Notes under the pieces: generated by a model | The model's database searches: none | The model's input: the letters and a program-made list of their open reading frames with translations, nothing else | Told to the model about the DNA's origin: nothing | Program-made: the position numbers and the translations under genes | Shown here: piece after piece, positions 1 through 9,137 of the stretch | How positions within the stretch are numbered: the first letter of the stretch is position 1 | How the letters are laid out: the number at the start of each line of letters is the position of its first letter | Assembly (NCBI RefSeq): GCF_002741015.1 | Contig: NZ_CP016620.1 | Coordinates: forward strand, 1 to 64,000 | Reading direction: 5' to 3' | DNA: 64,000 nt | Origin: Microvirga ossetica | GTDB lineage: Bacteria > Pseudomonadota > Alphaproteobacteria > Rhizobiales > Beijerinckiaceae

Positions 1-291
1 ATAGACCCGCTGCGGGCGGCGTAAAAGTCGTCCACCTATTCCCTTTCTGCCGGTTGCAGGGAGGGCTGGGGGATTTTCACCGTGGAACTTTACCGGAAGG
101 TTCGGCTGGCGTGCTCTGAAGGCATGAGCCAGCGCGAGGCGGCGAAGCATTTCAACATATCGCGCGACAGCGTTCGCAAGATGATGGCCTATGCGGAGCC
201 GCCCGGCTATCGGCGTCATGCTCCTGTCCGGCGCCCGAAGCTGGAAACGTTCGTCCCGATCATCGATGCCTGGCTGGAGGGCGATCGGTCG
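1..291 (+). mobile_element. IS21-family left-end fragment with truncated istA
   Basis: Bases 1-291 match the left part of the full IS21 copies at 9017 and 29899, starting about 41 bases inside the element, so its end lies left of the window. It holds the istA start (ATG at 82) and the first 70 residues, including the N-terminal helix-turn-helix. Identity stops abruptly after base 291 and the reading frame then runs into unrelated sequence and a stop at 351. This is a dead remnant left by a deletion or recombination, in the same orientation as both intact copies. Confidence 0.93.
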
Positions 292-503
292 TGTTGTCGT
301 ACGGGGCCGGGAGCTTGCAATGGACGAGTCCGTACCTGCGATCAAGCTTGAAGCAGGCCATCCCCTGCAGCTTGGGATGCATGAAACCGGCGGAAGATTT
401 CAGCCCTAGCAATTCACCGTGCCGTCATAATATCGATCTTCTGATGGATCGGGTACGAGCCGAATTCTCTTGAACCGAATCTGATCCGTCAGCCGCTCCT
501 GAC

Positions 504-1055
504 CTATTCGAACATATTTGTCCCTTTGCGTTTCCAGTCCGAATATCCTGTCGTTTGGATCGTTGGGATTGCCACGTAGCAGAGCGTATTCTTCAGTCCG
601 TGAACGGTGGCGTAAACAGTATTGTTAGTCGCTGAGTAGCGTCTGGCAGACTGGACTGCTGTGCTCACCTCGGAATCAATTTTGGCTGAGTAGTCTACTC
701 CCGCATACTTCGCTGCCATCTGCGTTAAGTTTCTTCGCACATAATTGTATTGGCGTTCGGTCGCGAATTCTGAGTTTCCGGCTATCACATTAACCGACCT
801 CGAACCGCTGTTGGACGACCACACGTCTTTTTTCACTTCAATGACGACAAATCCTGGGGGTGGATTCCAAGTGCAGTCATCCTCCGCGTCTTCATCCCAT
901 TGCGCCGTGACCGAAGTATCACAGGCTAGGACTGTTTCTTCGCTTCCAAAGTTACATGGATTCTGCGCATAGGCACTGAAGCTTATTAGAAGCGTGGATG
1001 AAATTATCAAAGCAACGATTCCAATCTGATTTGTGTATTTTATATCCCAAATCAT
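504..1055 (-). CDS. hypothetical secreted protein
   Basis: A 183-residue protein that I do not recognise. I start it at the ATG at 1055, because a strong AAGGAGAGGG ribosome site lies just before it; a slightly earlier in-frame ATG lies within that site. Residues 1-30 form a signal peptide with a hydrophobic core and an AYAQ cleavage region. The mature part has a Cys-rich N-terminal third (CNF..., LACD, DDCTW) and one later Cys, which suggests disulfides in the periplasm. The middle is polar and probably helical. The base composition is more AT-rich than the flanks, so it may be acquired. It stands alone between an IS21 fragment and an IS1380-type transposase. Confidence 0.6.
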   Translation of the reverse strand: MIWDIKYTNQIGIVALIISSTLLISFSAYAQNPCNFGSEETVLACDTSVTAQWDEDAEDDCTWNPPPGFVVIEVKKDVWSSNSGSRSVNVIAGNSEFATERQYNYVRRNLTQMAAKYAGVDYSAKIDSEVSTAVQSARRYSATNNTVYATVHGLKNTLCYVAIPTIQTTGYSDWKRKGTNMFE

Positions 1056-1156
1056 CGTCCCTCTCCTTTGCAAACTGATTCAAACCCGCATTCGCCGGAT
1101 GACACCGTAATTCGCTGCGGTTCTGTCGCGATTCAGATATAATAATCAATAGCTTA

Positions 1157-2533
1157 ATGTGGATCGCACGAGGCCATTTTGGATACCCAACGGGTGAATC
1201 GGCCGATGGTCCTCTCCGGCTCGATTTCGACCGCCGCGTGAAGCTCGAGTTCCATGGCTCCCGGATCACCTCCGATGCCGGATTGCTCGCCTATCGCGAA
1301 CTCGATGACGCCCTCGGTCTCAGCACGATGGCCGGCGATGTGCTCGCCGATGCGCGCACCGGCAGGAACGGGCGTCATGCGCTGGTCGGGTTACTGCGGC
1401 AATCCGTGTTTGGGCGTCTCGCCGGATATGATGACGTGAACGACGCCGAACGCTTGCGCCATGATCCGGCGATGCGCTGGATCGTCGGTGGCAAAGCGGC
1501 TCAGGGTTCTGCGGCCTCGTCGAGCCAGATGGGCCGCTTCGAGACGAAGTGGCTTGCAGCGCCTGACAATCTCTCGGCACTCACCGACCTCTCCGGCCAA
1601 TGGATCGACGGCGTTCATGGCCGCCGTCCGCCGCGAGGTATCGTGCTCGACATGGATTCGAGCGTCAGTCCGACCCATGGCAATCAGGAGATGAGCGTTT
1701 GGAACGGCCACTTCGCCTGCACCTGCTACCACCCGCTGTTCCTGTTCAACCAGTTCGGTGATCTGGAACGATGCGCGCTTCGTCCCGGCAACGTGCACAG
1801 CGCCGACGGCTGGCACGACGTGCTTGCCCCGGTCGTAGCACGCTATCGGGGCAAGGTCTTGCGCCTCTATTTCCGCGCCGACGCGGCCTTTGCCATGCCA
1901 GGGATCTACGAGTTCCTGGAAGCCGAGCGGATCAAATATGCGATCCGCATTCCCACCAACCAGGTTCTCCAGGGGAGGATCGGCTATTTGCTGACGCGCC
2001 CGGTCGGGCGTCCCCCGAACCATGTGCGGCGGTTCCACGCCAGCTTCACCTATCAAGCCGGAAGCTGGACCAAGCCGCGCCGGGTTATCGCCAAGGTCGA
2101 GTGGCATCCGGGCGAGCTTGTTCCGCGCGTCGGCTTCATCGTCACCAACCTGTCGCGCCCGGCTGAGCGGGTTGTCGCCTTCTACAATCAGCGCGGCACA
2201 AGTGAGCACTGGATCAAAGAGGGCAAGGGCGCGATCAAGTGGACGCGGTTGTCATGCCGGACGTTTGCGGCCAACGCCGTGCGGCTTCAGCTTCATGCGC
2301 TCGCCTACAATCTTGGCAACTTCCTGCGCACGCTGGCGACACCGGAGCCGATCAAGGAGTGGTCTCTAACGAGCCTGAGGGAGAAGCTGATCAAGATCGG
2401 CGCCAAGCTCGTCAGCCACGGCCGCTATGTCGCTTTCCAAATGGCCGAGGTCGCCGTGCCGAGGAGGCTCTTTGCCGAGATCCTGCGACTGATCGCCGAA
2501 CTGCGGCCGCCACCTGATCCTGCGCCAGCGTGA
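1157..2533 (+). CDS. IS1380-family transposase
   Basis: A 458-residue DDE transposase. Family landmarks are the N-terminal ITSDAGLL segment near residue 40, the first catalytic Asp in VLDMDSS near 165, the second in FRADAAF near 240, and the Glu in EHWIKEGK near 355, followed by the [15 protein letters not shown] helix typical of this family. The length is normal and the frame is intact, so it may be active. I could not define convincing terminal inverted repeats or a target duplication by eye, so the outer limits of the insertion sequence (roughly 1100-2750) are not given. The true start may be a little downstream, because the first 15 residues are not family-like. Confidence 0.88.
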   Translation: MWIARGHFGYPTGESADGPLRLDFDRRVKLEFHGSRITSDAGLLAYRELDDALGLSTMAGDVLADARTGRNGRHALVGLLRQSVFGRLAGYDDVNDAERLRHDPAMRWIVGGKAAQGSAASSSQMGRFETKWLAAPDNLSALTDLSGQWIDGVHGRRPPRGIVLDMDSSVSPTHGNQEMSVWNGHFACTCYHPLFLFNQFGDLERCALRPGNVHSADGWHDVLAPVVARYRGKVLRLYFRADAAFAMPGIYEFLEAERIKYAIRIPTNQVLQGRIGYLLTRPVGRPPNHVRRFHASFTYQAGSWTKPRRVIAKVEWHPGELVPRVGFIVTNLSRPAERVVAFYNQRGTSEHWIKEGKGAIKWTRLSCRTFAANAVRLQLHALAYNLGNFLRTLATPEPIKEWSLTSLREKLIKIGAKLVSHGRYVAFQMAEVAVPRRLFAEILRLIAELRPPPDPAPA

Positions 2534-2773
2534 ACAGGCCGGCGGCATGAATTCCAGCGGAAAACCAAGGGAGAGGTGCGTCTTGGCGAGGACCAGATTG
2601 GAGTTTCCGGCACGGAACGTGCCGATGCCACCGGCCTTCCAGACATTTGGGCGCTCGCGGCGAGGTTTGGGCTTGCCAATACCCGTCCCAGAGCGTCAAT
2701 CTTGCCCCAAAGAGCCGCTCATCCGGCAGATGTCGGTCTATACGAACTATAATCACTTGCCGAGGGAGGGAAT

Positions 2774-3736
2774 ATGCGAGCGATTCGGGTAAGCGAGTTC
2801 GGGGGCCCAGATGTTCTAAAAGTTCAAGAGGCGCCGGACCCGGTACCGGACTCGGGTCAGGTGCTTGTCCGGGTCAAGGCTGCCGGCGTCAATCCGGTTG
2901 ACACATACATTCGAGCCGGCGTTTACGCACGGAAGCCCAATCTACCTTACACGCCCGGCACCGATGCGGCTGGAATTGTCGAGGCTGTCGGGCCGAATGT
3001 GAAGCGTGTGAAACCGGGTGATCGCGTGTACACAAACGGCTCGATCACGGGTGTTTATTCCGAACTGGCGCTATGCGAAGAATCGCGGGTTCATCCTCTT
3101 CCACCTAAGACTTCATTTGCACAGGGATCTGCTTTGGGCGTGCCCTACGGCACGGCGTATCGAGCGCTCTTTCAGCGCGGACATGCGCAGGCTGGTGAAA
3201 CGGTTCTCGTGCATGGCGCCAGCGGCGGCGTCGGCGTAGCATGCGTGCAGTTCGCGCGGGCGGCGGGTCTGACGGTTATCGGAACGGGTGGCTCCGAAAA
3301 GGGCCGCGCCCTGGTTGCGGAACAGGGCGCGCATCATGTCGTGGATCATCGTGCGGCGGATTATGAAAAGCAGATCATGTCGATCGTGGAGGGCCGCGGC
3401 GTCAATCTTGTCATGGAAATGCTCGCCAACGTGAACCTTGCGAAAGACCTGACGATGCTGGCTCCGGGAGGCCGTGTTGTTGTTATCGGCAACCGCGGCT
3501 CGATCGAGATTAATCCGCGCGAAGCGATGGCGCGTGAGGCCGCGATTCTCGGCTTGATTCTCTTTGCCGCCACCGATGCGGAGCTGGCTTCGATTCACGC
3601 TGCCATCGTTGCCGGTCTCGAGACCGGCACCTTGCGGCCCGTTGTCGGCCGCGAGCTGCCGCTGGCCGAAGCTCCTCAGGCGCATCAGCTCGTTATGGAG
3701 TCCGGCGCCTACGGAAAAATTGTTCTCGTTCCATAA
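2774..3736 (+). CDS. NADPH:quinone oxidoreductase, zinc-independent MDR family
   Basis: A 320-residue medium-chain reductase of the QOR/zeta-crystallin type, which reduces quinones or alpha,beta-unsaturated carbonyls with NADPH. The N-terminal GroES-like domain (residues 1-115) contains the YIRAGVY and GTDAAGIVEAVG segments. The Rossmann part carries a nucleotide-binding glycine motif HGASGGVGVACVQ near residue 140. No cysteine or histidine cluster for structural zinc is seen, as usual in this subgroup. The start is fixed by a GAGGGAGGG-type ribosome site just upstream. A second gene of the family lies at 34569. There is no obvious operon partner. Confidence 0.9.
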   Translation: MRAIRVSEFGGPDVLKVQEAPDPVPDSGQVLVRVKAAGVNPVDTYIRAGVYARKPNLPYTPGTDAAGIVEAVGPNVKRVKPGDRVYTNGSITGVYSELALCEESRVHPLPPKTSFAQGSALGVPYGTAYRALFQRGHAQAGETVLVHGASGGVGVACVQFARAAGLTVIGTGGSEKGRALVAEQGAHHVVDHRAADYEKQIMSIVEGRGVNLVMEMLANVNLAKDLTMLAPGGRVVVIGNRGSIEINPREAMAREAAILGLILFAATDAELASIHAAIVAGLETGTLRPVVGRELPLAEAPQAHQLVMESGAYGKIVLVP

Positions 3737-3740
3737 CGCG

Positions 3741-4206
3741 TGAAAAAGAATCTAATCAAGATCGGGCTCATCCAGATTGAGGAGTACTACATCGGCGAGT
3801 GGCGTTGGGCAGCGCAGCATGTTTGCGCAGTTTGGCAGTTACCCGTGCGTTATCTCCCGGCTGTCAATCCTTGCCATCGCTTCAACTCGCGGATCAACGG
3901 GCGAAGCGTTGGGACGCTTAACATCCTCGGCCTCACCGAATTGCACCAGCTGATGCTGAACCGCGCTCGCCGGGGCCATCGATGAGCAAGCGGCGCCGTC
4001 TCATCAAACAGGTTCGCGTCCCCAAGACCCCGAAGCATGTCGGCTAACTTGGGTGGCCTCAGGCTCATGAGGATGATGCCGAATTACTCCTTTCAGAGCC
4101 AGCCCGCCCTGCGCTTCGGCTTTTTCGGCGCGGGCACTTCTGGCTGAGGTCCACGCGGCGGCGGGCCGCGCGAAAATTTTGGGAGCTTGACGGTGAGTTC
4201 GGGCTT
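3741..4206. other. gap without a recognisable gene
   Basis: This stretch follows the quinone oxidoreductase. Short open frames exist on both strands, including one from a GTG at 3740 and one on the minus strand at 3850-4068, but none has a good ribosome site or a familiar motif. It probably holds eroded transposon or gene debris. Confidence 0.5.
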
Positions 4207-4404
4207 AGACGCAAGGGCCTCCTGGAGACCCACAGCGCATCGAACGGCCTCCACGGGGCTCTGGAACTCAACCAGGACGCCGTCGCCGGTCGTCTTGAAC
4301 ACCCGTCCGTAATACTCCTTGACCTTCGGCTCGATCACCTCGCGCCGCAGGCTCTTGATGCGAGAGAGGGTCCCTTCCTCGTCCTGACCCATTAGGCTGG
4401 AGAA
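4207..4404 (-). pseudogene. class III adenylate/guanylate cyclase fragment
   Basis: About 66 residues on the minus strand match the start of a class III nucleotide cyclase catalytic domain. Visible signatures are SLMGQDEEGT, LRREVIEPKV, and FKTTGDGVLVEF, the last holding the metal-binding Asp region. The expected N-terminal DVVGYS lead is missing and the homology ends after the QEALA segment, where the frame continues into Pro/Lys-rich sequence unlike a cyclase (4093-4206). The second metal Asp and the transition-state Asn/Arg are absent, so no activity is possible. It is a decayed internal fragment. Confidence 0.8.
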
Positions 4405-4770
4405 CCCGCCGCGAGAATGGCTGCGGGTGGTCATGCTTCGGGCAGTCCTACAGGTCGCAGAATATCGCAGTCGCGTGCCCGATCCGAGGCGTGTACGAGC
4501 GGCGAGGCGCGTTCCACCCACGCGACTGAGTACTCCGGCTCAAAGAGGCCGTCGTTCATGTGGATTAAATGCCCAGCAAACGGAAATATTGGATATTGTA
4601 AATAAAAAATGTGAACGCGAATTCTCTTAGGAAATCTGGATGATAGTGCTCCTGTTACACGTAAATGCAAGTATTTGTCCCGTTTTTTCTCAGGATTCGC
4701 CTCGAAATGGGTTGGTTAGGATGTCGAAATCTGACCACAGGCCCTCGACACCCCTACGGCGCTAGACGAT
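4405..4770. other. gap, no gene seen
   Basis: No supported gene lies here. Around 4560-4690 the sequence is noticeably AT-rich compared with the rest of the window, suggesting a junction of foreign DNA between the cyclase remnant and the duplicated fragment that starts at 4771. Confidence 0.5.
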
Positions 4771-5031
4771 GAGATCGCCAACAAGGATCTGGAACGCCTA
4801 ATTCTCGCGCGGGAGCTGATGAACCGGGTGGCCGATAAATGCCGCAGCAATTCCAGGCTGCGCGAGCTCGTGAACCTGTTCCTGTCACGCCCTCTTGTGA
4901 CGGTGCCACTGGGCGCGAAACTGCTCAAAGTTACGCCCAAGGCCGTGGACCTGATGCTCCTGCAGCTGGGAGGGGCGCTGCCGAGGGAATTGACTGGCCG
5001 GCGGCGCTATAGGGCGTGGGGGATCGTGTAG
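4771..5031 (+). pseudogene. C-terminal fragment of RHE_PE00001-family protein
   Basis: The last 86 or so codons of a gene homologous to the intact one at 37900-39042. It keeps the C-terminal helix-turn-helix-like segment (KLLKVTPKAVDLMLLQLG) and the same RRRYRAWGIV ending. The N-terminal three quarters are missing, and the sequence upstream of 4771 is unrelated. An ATG at 4819 could start a 70-residue product, but it has no ribosome site, so I treat it as a remnant. Confidence 0.85.
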
Positions 5032-5177
5032 CTCCTGCATGTCAGCCGAATTATCCAATCCTGACTTACCTGATCCGACTGCAGCCAATGCTGTCACCGC
5101 GGGCGACCTGAGTTCAAGAGCAGCTTTCTTCGGAGAACCGGACATTCCGGCAAGTCCGCAAATTTCGCCACCTGACC
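4771..5177 (+). repeat. 407-bp diverged duplication of 38782-39188
   Basis: These 407 bases are a near copy (roughly 90 percent by eye, same length) of 38782-39188. The copy starts inside the coding region of the RHE_PE00001-type gene and runs through its stop and about 146 bases of 3-prime flank. It ends at the same CCACCTGACC in both places. The substitutions include many synonymous ones, so the duplication is old or came in with a related plasmid. Confidence 0.9.
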
Positions 5178-5482
5178 CGAAGGAGACCATTCCAGTACCA
5201 AGTTGCACCCTTCACCGCGACAATGCGGCCTAAAGGTAAACCTCTCGCCTTTGGGGAAATCCGACCTAGGTATTGGTTCCGAGCGTCAGGCCAAGAGGCA
5301 ACCCATGAAGCGACGTCTTGCGGCCTCGGCCTTACTGGCTCGGTCAGGCGGGTTTGCCATTCCCCGGCCCATGCCACGGAGGGCGGCGTCAGTCTCTACG
5401 TTCCCGGCCTGCGGTCGACGCTGGGCGGGCAGGCTCCGCCAAATCAGGCACGTCTCTTGATGCTCAGATACTGAGCGGCTCC
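5178..5482. other. gap upstream of the DUF3302 gene
   Basis: No gene is supported here. Several frames are open on the plus strand across this stretch, but none shows family-like sequence. It presumably contains the promoter of the operon starting at 5483, though I could not pick clear -35/-10 boxes. Confidence 0.4.
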
Positions 5483-5722
5483 ATGGCCTTCATCGACATC
5501 TTTGCCTGGATCGTGCTGCTCGTCCTCATCGTCACGGGCGTCGGGATCTTTGTGGCGCTTGGGATGATGCCCGGCCGCATCGCCCGCAGGCGCGGGCATC
5601 CCTGGCCGGAGGCGGTGACCGTCGGGAGCTGGGCCACCTTGGTCTTCGGCTTCGTGTTCTGGCCGCTGGTGCTGATCTGGGCCTATGTCGACGTGCCGGC
5701 GCGAAGGGATACGCTCAAGTGA
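5483..5722 (+). CDS. DUF3302 small inner-membrane protein
   Basis: A 79-residue protein with two membrane segments (about residues 3-25 and 47-70) separated by a basic loop PGRIARRRGHPWPEA. This matches the DUF3302 family, of which E. coli YiaW is a member, and that gene sits next to a membrane-fusion protein gene (yiaV) just as here. Its stop overlaps the GTG start of the HlyD-type gene (GTGA), so the two are translationally coupled. The ATG at 5483 is chosen because family homology starts there (MAFIDIFAW); the longer upstream frame is not family-like. The ribosome site is weak. Confidence 0.83.
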   Translation: MAFIDIFAWIVLLVLIVTGVGIFVALGMMPGRIARRRGHPWPEAVTVGSWATLVFGFVFWPLVLIWAYVDVPARRDTLK

Positions 5723-6654
5723 TTGTCGTCCTGCTCAATGCCTATATCGCGATCCTCGCGCTGTTCGTCTGGCTCCGGTTCATCCCCTTCAACACCTTCT
5801 GGAAGCTGTCGCCGGTCGTCGTCCTGCTCGTCCTCCTGATCGGCCTGTTCATCCCAATGGGCTGGGGGGCGCCATCGGGTCCCGCGGCGGTGATCCGCAA
5901 CTCGGTGCAGATCATTCCCTCGGTGGCCGGCGAGGTCGTCGACGTTCCGATCGCTGCGAACACGCCCGTCAAGGCAGGCGACGTCCTCTTACGCATCGAC
6001 CCCACCACCTACCAGGCCCAAGTCACTGCGATCGAGGCCCAGCTCAAGCTCGCGGAACTGCGTCTCGGCCAGTTCTCCGAACTCCAGCGCCGCGACACGG
6101 GCCGCGCCTTCGACGTGCAGGAGCGCCAATCCGAGGTCGACCAACTGAAGGCGCAACTCGACAGCGCGAAGTGGAATCTCGACAGGACCACGGTGCGCGC
6201 ACCCGCCGACGGGTATGTGACCAATCTCGCGCTGCGCAAGGGCGCTCGCGTCACCGGACAATCTCCGGTGATGGCCTTCATCGACACGTCGGAGGCCATT
6301 TTCGGCATCGAGATCCCGCAGATCAGCGTGCGCTATGTCGGGGTCGGGCAACCGGTCGAGATCACGTTCAAGACCCTGCCGGGCGAGGTCTTCACCGGAA
6401 AGGTGGAAACGGTCTTGCAGGCGATCGCCACCGGGCAGTCGCAACCCGGCGGTCTGGCCGTCATGCCGTCGGAGGTCCAGGCAGCCCCGTTCATCGTCCG
6501 GATCAAGCTGGACGACCTGGAGGTGGCGAAGCGCCTGCCGGCCGGAAGCACGGGCTTGGCCGCCATCTTCACCGAGCGCGTCAAGGCGAGCCACGTCATC
6601 CGGCAAGTGTTGCTGCGTCAAACGGCAATCCTGAACTACGTCAATCCGTTCTGA
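5719..6654 (+). CDS. HlyD/EmrA-type membrane fusion protein
   Basis: A 311-residue periplasmic adaptor anchored in the inner membrane, resembling YiaV. Residues 1-50 hold two hydrophobic segments. A lipoyl-like half follows (IIPSVAGEVVDVPIAANTPVKAGD), then a coiled-coil hairpin rich in Gln/Glu/Leu (about 95-145), the second lipoyl half (TTVRAPADGYVTNLALRKG), and a beta-barrel domain. It starts with GTG overlapping the DUF3302 stop. No ABC or RND pump and no outer-membrane channel is adjacent, so its partner must be elsewhere. The DUF1254 gene follows 42 bases later and is probably in the same transcript. Confidence 0.88.
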   Translation: MIVVLLNAYIAILALFVWLRFIPFNTFWKLSPVVVLLVLLIGLFIPMGWGAPSGPAAVIRNSVQIIPSVAGEVVDVPIAANTPVKAGDVLLRIDPTTYQAQVTAIEAQLKLAELRLGQFSELQRRDTGRAFDVQERQSEVDQLKAQLDSAKWNLDRTTVRAPADGYVTNLALRKGARVTGQSPVMAFIDTSEAIFGIEIPQISVRYVGVGQPVEITFKTLPGEVFTGKVETVLQAIATGQSQPGGLAVMPSEVQAAPFIVRIKLDDLEVAKRLPAGSTGLAAIFTERVKASHVIRQVLLRQTAILNYVNPF

Positions 6655-6696
6655 TCTGCGTCCGGGACGCGGCAGGACATTGGAGGAGAAGGCACA

Positions 6697-7725
6697 ATGC
6701 TTCTGAGCCGCAGATACGCGATGGCTGTGATGGCCGCCCTGTTCACCGCGCCGGCGCTCTCCCAGGCACCAGCGCCTGTCCCGGTCACACCTGACAACTT
6801 CGTACGGGCCGAGAGCGACCTCTATCTGAGCAACGTCGTGAAGGATGGCGGTCTCGGCAAGTTCGTGCATCGTCGCGAGCCTGCCGCCATCGACAACCAG
6901 ACGGTCATCCGCCTCAACCGTGACACCCTCTACTCGGCTGCGGTGTTCGACCTCGATGCCGGACCGGTGACGATCACGCTGCCCGAGGCGGGCCAGCGCT
7001 TTGTATCGATGCAGGTGATCGACGAAGACCAGTACACCCCGCAGGTCGCCTACGGTGCCGGCAGCCATACCGTGTCCAAGGAGAAGATCGGCACCCGCTA
7101 CGTCATTGTCGCTATCCGGACCCTGGTTAACCCGGCTGACCCAAAGGACGTGGCGGCCGTCCACGCGTTGCAGGACGCAATTCGGGTCGAGCAGCCCGGA
7201 GGCCCAGGAAGGTTCGAGGTGCCGGCCTGGGATCAGGCCAGCCAGAAGACTGTCCGTGAGGCGCTGCTCGTCCTGGCCTCGACCCTGCCCGACACCAAGC
7301 GGATGTTCGGTCCGAAGGAGGCCGTCGATCCGGTCCGCCGCCTGATCGGAGCGGCCTCGGCCTGGGGCGGGAACCCGGAGACGGATGCGCTCTATCTCAA
7401 CGTCACGCCACCCCGGAATGACGGCAAGACCGTATACAAGGTGGACGTCAAGGACGTGCCGGTTGACGGCTTCTGGTCCATCAGCCTGTACAACGCCCAA
7501 GGCTATTATCAGCCCAATCCGTACAATGCCTACTCGATCAACAACATCACCGCCCAGAAGGGTGCCGACGGTTCAGTCGCAGTCCAATTCGGCGGCTGCG
7601 ACGGCAAGGTCGTCAACTGCCTGCCGATCATGCCGGGCTGGAACTACATGGTCCGGCTGTACCGTCCACGCGGGGAGATCCTGAGTGGATCATGGACATT
7701 CCCGGAGGCGCAACCGGTGAATTGA
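6697..7725 (+). CDS. DUF1254/DUF1214 secreted protein
   Basis: A 342-residue exported protein. Residues 1-23 are a signal peptide ending ALSQA. A DUF1254-type N-terminal region follows (NQTVIRLNRDTLYSAAVFDL) and a DUF1214-type C-terminal region (DGFWSISLYNAQGYYQPNPYNAYSINN). This is the short version of the family, with about 130 fewer residues than the copy at 46344. The ribosome site GGAGGAGAAGG precedes the ATG. Function in the family is unsettled; members are widespread in soil alphaproteobacteria and often occur in tandem, as here with the broken copy at 7832. Confidence 0.88.
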   Translation: MLLSRRYAMAVMAALFTAPALSQAPAPVPVTPDNFVRAESDLYLSNVVKDGGLGKFVHRREPAAIDNQTVIRLNRDTLYSAAVFDLDAGPVTITLPEAGQRFVSMQVIDEDQYTPQVAYGAGSHTVSKEKIGTRYVIVAIRTLVNPADPKDVAAVHALQDAIRVEQPGGPGRFEVPAWDQASQKTVREALLVLASTLPDTKRMFGPKEAVDPVRRLIGAASAWGGNPETDALYLNVTPPRNDGKTVYKVDVKDVPVDGFWSISLYNAQGYYQPNPYNAYSINNITAQKGADGSVAVQFGGCDGKVVNCLPIMPGWNYMVRLYRPRGEILSGSWTFPEAQPVN

Positions 7726-7831
7726 AGAACGCTCACGCGAGGTCGGCTTCCGACATGAGGCGGAAGGTGCGCCCTGGAAATGCAATCGAACACAGTCCGG
7801 CATCGCGATCCGTCGGATAGGAGAACCGCCC

Positions 7832-9016
7832 ATGCCAAGAACCGCCCTGACCCTCGCCGGCTTCCTTATCCTTGCACCGCTTCCATCGCTCGTGCTGGCA
7901 CAGGATGCCAAGCCACCGGTCGTTGCGACGGGGCAGGTGTCCCCTCAGGAGGCCCGCTCCATCGCAAAGGAGGCCTATCTCTACGCCTACGCCCTGATGG
8001 AGAACTACAACACCATCTACAAGCAGGCTGTCGATGCGACCGCCCGGGAATATGTCGGAGGCTTCGGCAAGTTCCGCCACTACTCCGAACCGTCTACACC
8101 CGCCAACCGTGACGTCGTCACGCCCAACAACGATACGCCATATTCCTGGGCTTGGCTCGACCTGCGGGCGGAGCCCTACGTCATCTCCGTCCCGGCCGTG
8201 CCGAAAGACCGATACTACGTCCTGCAATGGATCGATCTCTTCACCTAGAACTTCGCCTATGTCGGCCCACGGTCCACGGGCTCGGAGGCCGGAAGCTACC
8301 TGATCGCGGGGCCGAAGTGGAACGGCGAGACACCGCCCGGCGTCAAGCAGGTTTTCAAGGCCGAGACCGACATCGTCGGCGTGTTGGGCCGGACGGCGCT
8401 GAACGGGCCTGAGGACGTTCCCAACGTCAAGGCAATCCAGGAGCAGTACAAACTCCAACCCCTCAGCGCGTTCCTGGGCCAGCCCGCTCCGCCACCGGCT
8501 CCGGCCCTGACTTTCCCGGTCTATGACAGGGCCAGGACGGAGAACCACGACTTCATCGGCTACCTCAACTTCTTCCTCCAGTTTGCCGAACCACCGTATC
8601 CAGCCGAGGTCGGCATCCGGCAGCAATTCGAGAGGATCGGCATCAGGCCGGGTGCGCCGTGGGATGCCTCGAAGGTCGATCCGCAGACCCTGGCGGCCAT
8701 CGACGCGGGCATTGCCGACGCCAAGATAGCCATCAAGGATGAGCTTGCACGGACCTTCAGCTCGAATGGCCTCTTCGGACCTCGCTCGTTGATGGGGACC
8801 AACTACCTGCGCCGCGACGTGGCCGCCAACAAAGGCCTGTACGGCAATGATCTGGAGGAGGCCTGGTACGGCGGCTACGACAGCCAGGGCGCCAAGCCGC
8901 AGGTCATCCACTTCCCGGCCGGCCAACTGCCCCCGGCGAAGTTCTTCTGGTCGATGACGCTCTACACGCTGCCGGACCGCTTTCTCTACGACAATCCGCT
9001 CAATTGGTACTCGATC
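7832..9016 (+). pseudogene. DUF1254 protein gene, broken by a stop codon and IS21
   Basis: The gene starts at the ATG at 7832 with a signal peptide (ending SLVLAQD) and reads as a full-length-type DUF1254 protein. An in-frame TAG at 8246-8248 falls inside the conserved motif DLFT-stop-NFAYVG, where relatives have an aromatic or similar residue; one base change from TGG would explain it. Family sequence resumes in the same frame (GPRSTGSEAGSYL, and later QPLSAFLGQP, FFWSMTLYTLPDRF). The 3-prime end is cut at NWYS by IS21 copy A, removing about 60 C-terminal residues. The missing end is not found on the other side of the IS, so DNA was lost. Confidence 0.92.
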
Positions 9017-9137
9017 TGAGAACGGCGGTGCAAAATTTGACCACGGTAGCGGCGGGATAGACCCGCTGCGGGCGGCGTAAAAGTCGTCCACCTATTCCCT
9101 TTCTGCCGGTTGCAGGGAGGGCTGGGGGATTTTCACC

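Noticed and set aside
5989..7500. A 503-codon open frame on the minus strand across the HlyD and DUF1254 genes
   Set aside because: It is a shadow of two well-supported genes on the plus strand in GC-rich DNA. Its protein is rich in Arg, Asp and Gly without any family-like motif.
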